Origin: Phoronis ovalis
Lineage: Eukaryota; Phoronida; Phoronidae
Length of the DNA stretch: 18,436 nucleotides
Reading direction: 5' to 3'
Assembly: GCA_028565635.1 (NCBI GenBank)
Contig: JAOXYB010006456.1
Coordinates: 1-18,436 of the forward strand
The notes beneath the pieces are model-generated. The model was not told the DNA's origin. It did not search any database and was given only the letters and a program-made list of their open reading frames with translations. The translations under genes and the position numbers were made by a program. Shown here piece by piece: positions 9,541 to 18,436 of the stretch; within the stretch, counting starts at the first letter, position 1, and every line of letters starts with the position of its first letter.

Positions 9541-12500
9541 CTGAAAATAGAAAATGCAATGTTGTTAAGAATGTACTGTTCAAGCAATGATCGGCATCCA
9601 GGAGGTTATATGAGACTCTAAATAAGCAACTTCTATTATTTTTTTGATGATTCATGCTTGATTTATATTCCTTACTTTTATTTCAATTACAATAACATTT
9701 GTTATTCAGAAATGGAAGTCTCAATATGTAATATAAAACAATAAGACGTCAGTCACCATTGCATTATTCTTTTTGTTTTATTAAAATCCAATTACCATTA
9801 ATTAATTAATTCCAGGTCTACTAATACTGACAATCAGATTTAAACTACCACTAAAACACTGGGTGGCAAAAGTTCAGCTTTTATTTGAACGGAACTTTAC
9901 GCTGAAACTAAGTTTTATTCCAATAGTTATCATTTAGTGCAAATAATGACAAATCTGTAAATACAACAAGTTTTTACCTCCGCCCCATCATAATTAAAGA
10001 TCCCTGCAACACTGACTGGTACAAGTTTGGCACACGCTCGTCCTAAAGCTCTTCTACCGAGGGCAAAAACAAATGGAATACCCTGTTCTGCACATAAATG
10101 AATAATGTTGTTCAAAGCTTCATCCAGACCACCTGGAAAAAAGTAGAATGATTTGTTATGGGATGCAACAACAAAAAGTATTAAAGCACAGAAACAAAAA
10201 AAATTGTCATCACATTATACTGTGCAGGTATGAGTTCTGGTTTACTGCAATGAAGCTATACAGTTATCCAACTCTTTGTTAAAGATTAAATGAGTTTGTA
10301 GTGGATTTCGTAACAGACTTACAACAAGTAAATGATTTCCATGACATGTAATTTAATCTCCATATATTACTGTCTACTGTTTGCAACCAGGTAATTACAA
10401 ACAACACATGGCATAATGGTAACTATATGGTACTACACCCTTTCCTATTTATTACATAAATAATGATATAACAGAGTTGCATCTCGTTGCAAACAGTAGT
10501 AACTTCCAACTGTAACAAAAAATATGGTACTGAAAGATGAAAGATGGAAGTTATAGAAATAATGTTATGTCAATTCACTGTGAGAGACATTTCACTGTAA
10601 GATGATAACTTGAAATGAAGCAAAAAGAACACAATGACACAGAGCAAATAGAATTTTACCAACATAAGTATAAATAGTTATATAGAGAACAATTTAGATG
10701 CAAGTAATTTTGTCTATTTCAGGTGGCAGCACATGCTTTACTCTGCTCTGTACATACTAGGTTGAATACACACTTGCCTAATATGTAACAACAATACACA
10801 TTTTAGTATATTAGCTGCTTACATAACCATGGGTGTGTTTAATGTATTGCAAACAAAATGCAACACATACTTATTAAAACGTAATATTTCATAACTTTAA
10901 TCACTAACATATCCAAGCCTATAATATATACTGGAATAAAAATTGAAAACAATCACATTTGCATGCTCTACCAGATAAGAATATGCCAACATATTGAAAT
11001 TGTGGGTTTGTGTGAACCTTGATGTTATGGTTACAGAAGGCAGGTAATTACAAACAATTGGATCAAGCCTAGGTGCCACAGTTCTTGCATCACTATAATT
11101 GCTAACAAACACCTGCTGCCCCTGGCTATTAAAACTAGCTAGAACACATGGAATACGTTTTGTTGATTGTAACAAGTACATGAAAACCAACCAATATCAA
11201 AAGCAATGTTATTTCTTTTGGGAATTTAACATTTACATTATTCTTATGGATTACTTTGGGCAATAAATCTAAATAAAATTATTCAATTTTAAATAATAAT
11301 CTAGGTTTTAACGTCAAGTAACAAACATGGGAGGAGGTAGATAGACATGGTAAACTGCACACCCAAAGAGAAACCTTTGACATTTTAATTCCCTGTTTTA
11401 AAATAAACTAACTGATGATGGGGATCCACCCTATTTAGTTTGGTAACAGATAAATTTGAAACATATTTTTAAAATTTATCAGAGCATTCTCTAAGAAACC
11501 AAACAGGTCCATCATTTGAAGTCTAGACTAGGTTTAAATGTAATAATAAACATCAAAGCAAAAATTGTGAAACAGAGTATCATGGGTGTCACCAACAATT
11601 CTTGTATGCATATTGAAAACACCCTTCCCCAAAGGACTATCAGCTAAAGTTGAAAGATGTAGTATTAAGCATGTTTGACTGTATACCAGGTCAACTGATA
11701 ATAAAACACTAATTTCCTTTTGTTTGCATTGTTAAAACTACTCACTCTAAATTAATTTCGCTGACTCCACACAGGTAAACCATTAGCTAACATTAGGGTT
11801 TTCATGGAATAGTAATAGACCATTTGCATGCACTTGGTGAAGCCACCAGTCACGGACCCACACATTTTCAGTATGTCGCATTTTATGAATGAACCAGGAC
11901 ATACATAGTTCTCCGTGAACTTGCGCCATTCATTCACAAAATGCTACATTCTCCAAAGAGACTATAAAAAATCTTAACTTCGTTGGTTTAAGATATACCG
12001 CCATTTTTGTATTTTTTGTGAGTATATCAAAACGTAAGCAATCATTTATTTAATGTTCTGTTACTTTGTTTCATTTTCACCATTTAATGCATTTCTAAAG
12101 TCAAGTTTTGAAAACCAGAAACTGCATATAACAAAGGAAGCTGGGATCGAAAAAGGTCTGACAGAGGCACCCTCAAGTGCATGCAAACAGTCTATTAACT
12201 TTCTTGATACAGTTCTACTGCAAAAGTATTACAGACTGCAAATAAATCCAAATACGAAACTGAAATTTGGATTCCTGGTGACAAGGTTATTTTTAGTCAG
12301 CTAGCGATATCAATAATATTTGAATAAAATTGTTGAGGAAAAGACAAGATAATTATCACACTATGACATACTATGACCTTCACAACTATTAAAAAATTCA
12401 TTGCAAGGAAACAATTTTACATTATTAAACTACCGATGTTACAGTACATTGCATATCAAAATAAAAGATATGCTTGTATTATACCAACAATTTTGAATCT

Positions 12501-15500
12501 AATCTTCTGCTATTTCTTGAGAAATTATAATGAACTTTTGGTTTTGTTAGAACCAGTTTTTAATTTTAAAAAAAATCAAATAACAAATTGTATAAAAGTC
12601 TATAAATTACAAATTTCATTGTGTCTAAACTTTTGAAAAAAATACTGTTAATATTAGGATTAAATCAGTAATTTATAAGTTTGACAGGAAAACTGTATCC
12701 ATGAGAGTTGAATAAATCTCCAAATTATAATTTAAAAAAAGTAAAACATTGAATGAATCAATAACTCACAAAATTATTCAAAGAGAATCTACTACTTTGC
12801 TTAATTCTCTTTACTGCACATAGATATATAACATAAAATGTATAGACTGTAAGTAATCAGTGTAGTCATAACAAACAAAAAATAGTGTACATACAATAAA
12901 TATTTCATTTTGAGAGGCAGTATAATTAAGTTCAATTATAGTTAAGCACTATGGGTATATCATGACACTATCTCCGCTCAGAGAAGAAACTGAGCAAAAT
13001 TACTAAAAATATTTCACCACTAACTGCACAAATTAACTAATTGTACTTAATGGGTAAACAGCTTGCAAAACAATAAATATTATCACCACAATGAAACACA
13101 AGGGAATAAAGCCATGGAATACGATTACAGCTACATTAAAAGTACATTCATTTCAGAAAACCAGTGTACATGAAATGAAGCCAAAAGAAAAAACTCGGGC
13201 TCAATTGTTTAATTCTAGTGCTAAATTTCTCGCTTGCAAATTATATTAACTAATTTTATTAACAACGTGAACCTCACCTTTTGACTGTATCCTTTCTAGA
13301 TTCGGTGAAATAATAACACATTTTATTTTTCTGAGTTTCAAATGTTTGGTGACCTCCCTCAGACCAAGAACAATACGTCGCTTGATTTTTGCCTACAATA
13401 ACATTTGAGTACGAATAAGAATACAAGACTTAATTGCACTGACAGTAAGCCTTAATGGTACCATTTTTCTGTCTACAGATTATATAACTTCAGGAGCAAC
13501 TACTGAAAAGGGAAGGAGAAAAATTGCTATGCTAAGCACATCAAACGTAATACAGTATTATAATAGTGACAGCATTTGCATAATTGCCAGCTCATAAAAG
13601 ACCTATGATCTGCACATTTTAAATAGCACATATAATTAATAAAATATACACAACTACTTCATGTATCACTTGAATGAGAAAGAAACAGTTCATCTACTGT
13701 CGCCTCCAGTAGATATGTTAATTATCAAATAACCCCATTCTTAACGACTGAATCTTCAGGTGACCACACACAGAGATGAGGATATGGTATGACAATGTGA
13801 GGTTTGCAATCAGCATGTAAGAACTCTTCCATAATTGTTTAAATTCAATCATTTTTGTACCATACCGCTGAATGAATATAACTGGGGATATTTTTAAATG
13901 TCTGAACGCATGTGCATGTAGTTCTCCATGTGGCATTAGTTAAGCTCTAATTAGATTTAGTAAACTGATCACAGAACATCACAAACCTTCACGGGATCCT
14001 TATTATACAATCTGTCTTGGAATCTAACAAGTTCTTGTAACAGAAGCGTGCAACAGTTATCAATATCTTTATCCAATATCTGGTTGCAGTATCTACAGAA
14101 AATGTTTAAAAGCACAAGTCAGATAATCATATAACTGGCTAAAATGTAGATCAAGCAAAAGTTTCCAAAATTTGCAAATTCATCAAATATTTGCAGGAAA
14201 TGTTACAATTTTATATCCCTAAATTTCATTTTAAAAAAATGGCTAAATGCTGTATTTGCAAACGGTTTCTTCCATAGTTTATGACACTTACTGTGTTATT
14301 TATTTCATGGAAAGAATAACAAATACACTCAAATATATTGCCAATAAAGACGATAGGCCTGTAAAACTGAAATCATTCCTCTATACTTCAGATAACAACA
14401 TTCATAAATTCCATCAAAATCTACAGCTTCTAAATTTCTCTCATTGAATTTTCATGCTGTGGCTCTACAGTAGTTTACTTACTCTCGAAATCGCCGGCTA
14501 TGTATTTTAATAGTGACTTCAGCTTGTTTGAAAGCCATCCCTGCAATGGGACTGTTAACTCCAGAATTGAGCGGGCTTCCTCCAGGAGACAATGGACTCA
14601 TACTAATGGGTGATGTTTGACTTATAGGAGACAGATCAGCACTGACTGTGCCCATGTCCATACTGCTAGCACCAGAAGCTTTGGAACTCATTGCTGTAAT
14701 TTTGTAATTTTCATTTACTAATCAAAACGAAAAGATAGACAAGTCATGTAAAGTATACACTTTTGGAAAGGTAACACTTCATAGTTTATAACTACAAAGG
14801 TTTAAAATAGTTTTCATAATATAATCTGTGGCCATTCTGGAAAAAAATGTTAATACATTAAAACTTAATGTTAAAAAACTGAAGTTGTATTGAACTGCAT
14901 AGTGGACTTCATAGCAATCTTACTGGAACTGTTCCAATATAAGCAAATTAACAGAAGTGTTTTTCATTATCAACAACATAATTTGATGTTTCAAAATACA
15001 TCAGATGTTTCAGTAGGTTACATGAGAGCTGAATAAGATTACTTCGCATAAGGTAAGTTATGTGGTAGTACAGTTAAAAAGCTGGTTATAAAATAGAATA
15101 GAGTTATAAACCCTTGTTATAACCCCCATGGAACCGCTGTGGTTTATACAAGCCATGGTTACAGTTTTCCTTAGAGCAACCTCTGCAATGTTCATTGAAC
15201 TTGTTTTATGATATTGGCCTTCAGAGACACGATAAATACTTATTTCAAGATTTTAAGCTTAATCCTTTTTTGAATTTAACATGTCTCAACATATTTGGAG
15301 CAATGGCTGCAGCATGCAAGTCACTATATAAAGCAGTTGTCGATATCAGTACATGGCACTTTTAAATAATTATAAGCTCTACAATGCCACCTAAGCAGAT
15401 ATTACACCCATATATAGATATAGTGGCTCCATTTTTAATAGCAGCCAGCCCCTATATTAGTTTTTGCTTGACCTACCATCTGGGGGTGAGTCTATTCCAC

Positions 15501-18318
15501 TCATGTCATTTATGACAAGAGATGGTAACATAGTGTAATTAGCCAGGAGATTTACTGGTAGTTTTCTGCCACTTCCATATGAGCCTAATTTGTACATAAT
15601 CTCAAATTCAATCTACATGTATATAATTGTTGTTCTACATCAAAAACATAATATCCAAGGCAACGAAGTGTAAAATTATTATATACCCATATAAGTATTC
15701 AGAAACACAACATTTTTCATAAAACGTAACAATATTTTGTTTAATTATCAAAGTGAGAAGTTTCTGTATGTTATATATCTAGAATATTTATAGGGATTGC
15801 ATGTCATCTATGAAAAGGGCGGATTTTATTTTTATGTTGTTTCCAAATAACTACAACAGACAGATTGAATTTACCAGGGAATGTGGCCTTTCATTGCAAT
15901 CTCATTAAGTGGTACTTTTTGATCTTTTTTTATTACATCTTGCATATTTTATTCATGCCTAATTACCACTGGAATATTCATAATTTAGATAATACTAACC
16001 ATCTTGAGATAGGTCACTGTTTTCGATAATATTTGTAGCAAACGGCATGACAGATTCCTCATTATTTTTCAGGTCATCGTCATCGTCCAAGAGATCATCA
16101 TCATCACCAAGTAACCGGAGCTTTTTCTTCTGTTCTCTCTCTTTTAATATGACCTACAGAAATATTTTCGAAAAAATGTGGGATGTAACAAAGACATGAC
16201 CGATTAATAATTAATAAAACAGAGGTTATTGATCAGGAATATAAATACAAATATATAATAAATGTTATGAAAGTACATGCATAAAGTAAAAAATATGAAA
16301 AACCTATGTTCAGCCTCATTTAACAAACTTTATAAGTTAAAGTACCTCGCACAGTGGTTCATTTTTAGTTAAACCAGAGGTATTTTTGTAATTAAGAATA
16401 GGTCTTGTGCACCTCCCTTTTGGAATCTTTTTATTCAAGGCTCCGTAAAAAATAAAGTTTAACAAAAAACAAGCAAAGTTCAACAGAACAGTCCTGTATC
16501 AGCTAGCTATCCTGTACATTCTGTAAACAACTTGCCATACCAGTTGCCAAAATTATACAGCAATTTCCAGCTTACAGAATTTAAATGCATTTAATTTAAT
16601 TATTAAATGTCATCGCTTCAACAACTTTGGAGCTGAATTCGAGAAAGTTCAAAGCATACTATGGAAATTGGTAACTGGGAATGGGTTTGACTATTGAAAA
16701 AGGATAGTTGGTACGGTGATCGCTGTTGCGGGTCTCAGCTGGAAGACCAGCATTTTAAAACCATTGGCAGAGCACAACAATAGAATGCTTCTTGTTCCTA
16801 GACCTTCAATCCAAGAGATTTCTACGAATCCTTACCTTCTTTAATGAGCTAGGCTTTTTTGCCTTAGGTGCTTCTCTTTCCTTCCCTCTTTTAATTGATG
16901 GAGCAGATGAGTCCAGGGGATTTAATGATATAGTGCCCAACTGTAAATTATGAAAATAGTAGTTTATTACTGATTAAATACACATTACAGTAATTAAGGG
17001 TTTCCCAGACAATACTCAACACACCAGGATCACTGACCTTAAATGACATGTCAGTGACTTGTACAAACAGAATAAACAAAGTGTCTATTCAACAAAGATT
17101 CTGGCCACAAAATTGAAGCTTGGTCTCTTTATTTGTTAACAACCACTGTAAATAGTTCGTGAAGGAAATATTATAATCTAAAATCAAATGCTGCAGCACC
17201 AGTACATGATTTTTTTATTGCAAAAAGCTAATATTCTATAAATTTTGTAGACAATCTCAAATAAGGGCAAATGTAGTTATATTGTCTAAATTCTTTTTGA
17301 TAATAAATTCTGTTTCTATAGTTGTGATATACCTAAAGCGCATTATTTATCCAGTTGGCTGAAATGATATAATTCTGGCTACAAGTACAAAGAATTTTGC
17401 TACCTGTATATATTCACTTCCTACATAATTCCGGTATTGTTCTATACGACCCCATTTCTCTTTCAGTCTCATGATAGTTTTTCTAGCATTTGGCATTATT
17501 TCTGTAACTCACGGAGCTTTATTTTTACTGTTGTGGCAACAAATTACCAAGATCATATTTACTTAAGTAATTTGCATTTTATAGAATACAAACTTAAATC
17601 TGATATCAAACTTCCAGGGAATTATTGTATCTCAAACATTTTTTAGGGACAGCCATTTTTCTGGTCATCTGAGACATTAAGATAATATTGTACAAAACCC
17701 CTTGTGGAGTCAACAACTTGATATTTTTTGCATTGAGATATTTATACCTTCAACAGCTAGCAAGAAGGGAGGATGAACGAACCACTACATAATTGCAACT
17801 CTAATATAACCTTGGATCAGTCAAGTATTGATCTGTATATAACTGTAACTATAGTCACCCCAGCAAACTTAACATGCAATTTGTTTTGCATCAACTAAAG
17901 AAAATCTCCTAATAATTTATATGCATAAAGCCAATTAAAATCAATGAGGTTATATACAGCTTAAATAAACAACAAGGGAAGGCAGATAAAATATTTCTAT
18001 GAATACTCTATTTTTAGATCATAATTCCTGTACTTGGAGATCAGGAAATAGACAATCAGTCTGTTTGCAATTCTCGGCATCAATTCTGTGATAAAAAGTA
18101 GGTTAAATAGAATGATAAAAAAATTGACAAAGTAAGGTTTCAAATGAAAAACAAAACACATATAAATTTAAATTAGTAATTTACAGCTAGTAATTGTTTA
18201 TAGCTTCCAGTGGATATGAAAGGAAACTAATACTTACAGCTCCAAGTGAATTACTTCGAGGTTTTGATTTGTTTATTTGCTTTTCTTTTTCTTTCTGTTG
18301 TTGCTCCTCCTGTTGTTT
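8713..18318 (-). CDS. SECISBP2L: SECIS-binding protein 2 (SECISBP2/SECISBP2L family), 3' part of the gene, 8 exons
   Basis: The protein binds the SECIS stem-loop in selenoprotein mRNAs and helps bring EFSec and Sec-tRNA to the ribosome, so that UGA is read as selenocysteine. Eight - strand exons join in phase to 584 residues; the N-terminal part lies beyond 18436. Residues 28-62 (NPLDSSAP, then KKPSSLKK) and 63-73 (VILKEREQKKK) form the SECIS-interaction motif. An acidic stretch follows (residues about 79-89). Residues 176-184 (IHSRRFRE) open the RNA-binding region. Residues about 220-335 are the L7Ae domain, with KCVIISPNLERIQSKGGLDE, IPFVFALGRRALGR, and VPVSVAGIFNYDGAE. The tail after about 335 is acidic, Ser/Thr/Asp-rich and probably disordered. 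Vertebrates have two paralogues, SECISBP2 and SECISBP2L, while invertebrates generally have one, closer to SECISBP2L; the symbol is given on that basis. Family assignment is very secure, the paralogue name less so. Confidence 0.95.
9541..9977 (-). other. SBP2 intron before the last exon
   Basis: 437 bases, AT-rich, with a short ATTA tetranucleotide run (about 9796-9812). Nothing else recognised. Confidence 0.8.
9978..10132 (-). CDS. SECISBP2L: SBP2 L7Ae domain, core part
   Basis: Two bases complete the split Gly codon, then 51 codons: GLDEALNNIIHLCAEQ, IPFVFALGRRALGR, VPVSVAGIFNYDGAE. The KGGLDE turn and the FALGRRALGR helix are the RNA-contacting signatures of the family. Acceptor TTTTCCAG, donor GTAAAA, phase 0 at the 3' end. 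Confidence 0.97.
10374..10499. repeat. 14-bp perfect inverted repeat, 98 bases apart
   Basis: CTACTGTTTGCAAC at 10374-10387 is the reverse complement of GTTGCAAACAGTAG at 10486-10499. The match does not extend outward or inward. It could be the remnant of a small inverted-repeat element or a fold in the pre-mRNA. Confidence 0.6.
10388..10404 (+). repeat. 17-bp direct repeat, copy 1
   Basis: CAGGTAATTACAAACAA occurs here and exactly at 11041-11057; the flanks differ. It may be a chance match helped by the A-rich composition, or a trace of a dispersed repeat. Confidence 0.5.
11041..11057 (+). repeat. 17-bp direct repeat, copy 2
   Basis: It is identical to 10388-10404, 653 bases away. It lies inside the 97-codon open stretch read on the other strand. 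Confidence 0.5.
11813..12197. repeat. Imperfect 24-bp inverted repeat pair in the large SBP2 intron
   Basis: 11813-11836 read on the - strand is CAAGTGCATGCAAA, two differing bases, then GTCTATTA; 12174-12197 on the + strand reads the same with the other two bases. That is 22 of 24 matches, with 337 bases between the arms. Outside the arms similarity drops. Terminal inverted repeats of a non-autonomous transposon, or an intronic stem, are both possible. Confidence 0.55.
13278..13392 (-). CDS. SECISBP2L: SBP2 L7Ae domain, first part
   Basis: 38 codons plus one base: AKIKRRIVLGLREVTKHLKL then KCVIISPNLERIQSK. This is the first helix and strand of the L7Ae/L30e fold that binds the kink-turn core of SECIS RNA. 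Acceptor TATTGTAG, donor GTGAGG; a Gly codon is split with the next exon. Confidence 0.95.
13393..13986 (-). other. SBP2 intron within the RNA-binding region
   Basis: 594 bases. A 72-codon open stretch on the - strand (13718-13936) has no splice support and no recognisable protein. Otherwise AT-rich. Confidence 0.8.
13987..14092 (-). CDS. SECISBP2L: SBP2 RNA-binding region exon
   Basis: It completes the Glu codon and adds 35 residues from YCNQILDKDID to QELVRFQDRLYNKDPVK. These match the conserved helical stretch just before the L7Ae fold in SBP2. Acceptor TTCTGTAG, donor GTTTGT, phase 0 at the 3' end. Confidence 0.94.
14093..14482 (-). other. SBP2 intron ahead of the RNA-binding region
   Basis: 390 bases of AT-rich sequence between donor GTAAGT and acceptor TTCTGTAG; nothing else recognised. 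Confidence 0.8.
14483..14693 (-). CDS. SECISBP2L: SBP2 linker exon leading into the RNA-binding domain
   Basis: The split Ala codon G|CA is completed here, then 69 codons and two bases. Most of it is a Ser/Pro/Gly/Met-rich linker (MSSKASGASSMDMG, SPLSPGGSPLNSG), probably disordered. It ends with KIHSRRFRE, the conserved entry to the RNA-binding region. Acceptor AAATTACAG, donor GTAAGT. An ATG early in the exon is in frame, but the exon is internal. Confidence 0.92.
14694..15999 (-). other. SBP2 intron after the SECIS-interaction motif exon
   Basis: 1306 bases. It holds a small cluster of GTTATA words with a 7-bp inverted pair (GTTATAA...TTATAAC near 15103-15123) and two CCATGG sites close by. 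No coding-like segment was found. Confidence 0.75.
16000..16153 (-). CDS. SECISBP2L: SBP2 exon with second half of the SECIS-interaction motif and an acidic run
   Basis: 51 codons plus one base, acceptor TTCTGTAG, donor GTTAGT. It starts VILKEREQKKKLRLLG, completing the SECIS-interaction motif, then passes into GDDDDLLDDDDDL and a Ser/Asn/Glu linker. The GAT/GAC run at about 16076-16104 is a plausible slippage site for length polymorphism. Confidence 0.93.
16154..16835 (-). other. SBP2 intron splitting the SECIS-interaction motif
   Basis: 682 bases. It contains the candidate cassette exon at 16346-16440 and a GC-richer block at about 16615-16800 with a GCTGG-AAGA-CCAGC hairpin near 16739. 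The block has no recognisable coding or flanking repeats; it may be a fragment of an old mobile element. Confidence 0.7.
16346..16440 (-). other. Candidate cassette exon between the two halves of the SECIS-interaction motif
   Basis: On the - strand a T-rich acceptor (CTTTATTTTTTACGGAG) is followed by 95 bases and a donor GAG|GTACTT. One frame is open throughout (LNKKIPKGRCTRPILNYKN to NEPLCE). The upstream SBP2 exon ends in phase 0, which would instead read CCT TGA, an immediate stop. Inclusion at this acceptor would therefore truncate SBP2 in the middle of the SECIS-interaction motif, as a poison exon does. A weaker AG (AAAAAG) 14 bases in would instead give an in-frame 27-residue insert. 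Confidence 0.25.
16836..16940 (-). CDS. SECISBP2L: SBP2 exon carrying the first half of the SECIS-interaction motif
   Basis: 35 codons, phase 0 at both ends, acceptor ATTTACAG, donor GTAAGG. It encodes LGTISLNPLDSSAPSIKRG followed by PKAKKPSSLKK. This is a hallmark block of the SBP2 family just before VILKERE in the next exon; in known family members the two halves are continuous. Confidence 0.95.
16941..18237 (-). other. SBP2 intron between the first two visible exons
   Basis: 1297 bases. It contains the coding-like segment at 17347-17496. The rest is AT-rich with no other structure noticed. Confidence 0.75.
17347..17496 (-). other. Coding-like segment, possible alternative first exon or gene fragment
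   Basis: From ATG 17494-17496 the - strand reads MPNARKTIMRLKEKWGRIEQ, then YRNYVGSEYIQ, reaching CAG|GTAGCA, a donor-like site at 17404. Reading on, 18 more codons follow to TAA at 17347-17349. The first 31 codons look coding: charged and aromatic residues, codons ending in G where A/T would be expected. The donor leaves phase 0, which fits the next SBP2 exon. AG sites just upstream do not fit the phase of the previous exon, so a cassette is unlikely; an alternative first exon or an inserted fragment of another gene fits better. I do not recognise the peptide. Confidence 0.3.
18238..18318 (-). CDS. SECISBP2L: SBP2 gene, first visible exon
   Basis: 27 codons in phase 0 at both ends, between acceptor TTTTTTAG and donor GTAAGT. 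It encodes a Gln/Glu/Lys-rich segment (KQQEEQQQKEKEKQ, then SKPRSNSLGA), probably an extended or helical linker ahead of the SECIS-interaction motif. The acceptor's T-run lies at the edge of a 38-bp tandem repeat that continues to the window edge. Confidence 0.85.
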
Positions 18319-18321
18319 CTA

Positions 18322-18436
18322 AAAAACAAGTCACCAAGCTTTATTTGACATATCATATCAAAAACAAGTCACCAAGCTTTATTTGACATATCATATCAAA
18401 AACAAGTCACCAAGCTTTATTTGACATATCATATCA
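18322..18436. repeat. 38-bp tandem repeat, three identical copies reaching the window edge
   Basis: The unit begins AAAAACAAGTCACCAAGC and ends GACATATCATATC. Perfect copies lie at 18322-18359, 18360-18397 and 18398-18435, with one further matching base. On the - strand the leftmost copy's A-run becomes the T-run of the acceptor of the exon at 18238-18318. The array continues past the window or was cut at a contig end. Confidence 0.95.

Larger units (their letters stand above)
10133..13277 (-). other. Large SBP2 intron splitting the L7Ae domain
   Basis: 3145 bases. It contains a 14-bp perfect inverted repeat (10374-10387 with 10486-10499), a 17-bp direct repeat (10388-10404 and 11041-11057), a 97-codon open stretch on the - strand (10897-11190), a 61-codon one (11752-11937, - strand), an 83-codon one (12053-12304, + strand), and a 24-base imperfect inverted repeat (11813-11836 with 12174-12197). 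None of the open stretches resembles a protein I know. The rest is plain AT-rich sequence. Confidence 0.75.

Noticed and set aside
12373-12636. 87-codon + strand frame
   Set aside because: Lys/Asn/Ile/Leu-rich as expected of translated AT-rich intron; no motif or splice support.
13718-13936. 72-codon - strand frame between two SBP2 exons
   Set aside because: The flanking exons join directly in phase within a conserved region, leaving no room for an added exon, and the peptide is unfamiliar.
14247-14447. 66-codon + strand frame
   Set aside because: AT-rich intron sequence opposite the SBP2 gene with no supporting signal.
17437-17646. 69-codon + strand frame
   Set aside because: It partly overlaps the more coding-like - strand segment at 17404-17496 and is Phe/Leu/Ser-rich, as expected of an antisense shadow.

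Overview
The window is AT-rich nuclear DNA from an animal. Genes are split into short exons by GT-AG introns with AT-rich interiors. The main gene encodes a SECIS-binding protein that stays close to the vertebrate family in its core domains. This fits a slowly evolving bilaterian invertebrate, with a mollusc-like genome plausible; that placement is inference and no lineage marker was found. No bacterial, plasmid, CRISPR or phage features were seen.

Layout from left to right. Positions 1-40 are a perfect palindrome built on a (TA)14 run. Positions 142-466 on the + strand hold a small coding-like region in two overlapping frames, with a poly(A) signal overlapping its stop. Positions about 1212-5919 on the - strand hold a six- or seven-exon gene that I could assemble from splice sites and reading phase but do not recognise; the product is about 400 residues, with a basic N-terminus and an Asn/Ser/Glu-rich, probably disordered C-terminal half carrying a basic cluster. 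Positions 5920 to about 7570 are intergenic. From about 7570 to the right edge, on the - strand, lies the 3' part of the gene for SECIS-binding protein 2 (SECISBP2/SECISBP2L family): eight exons at 18238-18318, 16836-16940, 16000-16153, 14483-14693, 13987-14092, 13278-13392, 9978-10132 and 8713-9540. They join in phase to give 584 residues ending at a TGA. The 5' exons lie beyond 18436.

The SECIS-binding protein is the RNA-binding factor that lets ribosomes read UGA as selenocysteine. Both of its functional modules are visible: the SECIS-interaction motif (split across the exons at 16836 and 16000) and the L7Ae kink-turn RNA-binding domain (exons at 13278, 9978 and the start of the 9540 exon). 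The unrecognised gene lies downstream on the same strand, and nothing shows that the two act together. The small + strand region and the - strand gene converge at their 3' ends.

The introns hold several coding-like or repeated segments that the annotated exons do not explain: a possible stop-introducing cassette exon that would interrupt the SECIS-interaction motif, a coding-like segment ending at a donor-like site, inverted repeats, and a 38-bp tandem repeat that forms the acceptor tract of the first visible SBP2 exon. I do not see clear evidence of a new biological system. The best candidates for something undescribed are the unrecognised gene and the two-frame small reading frame.
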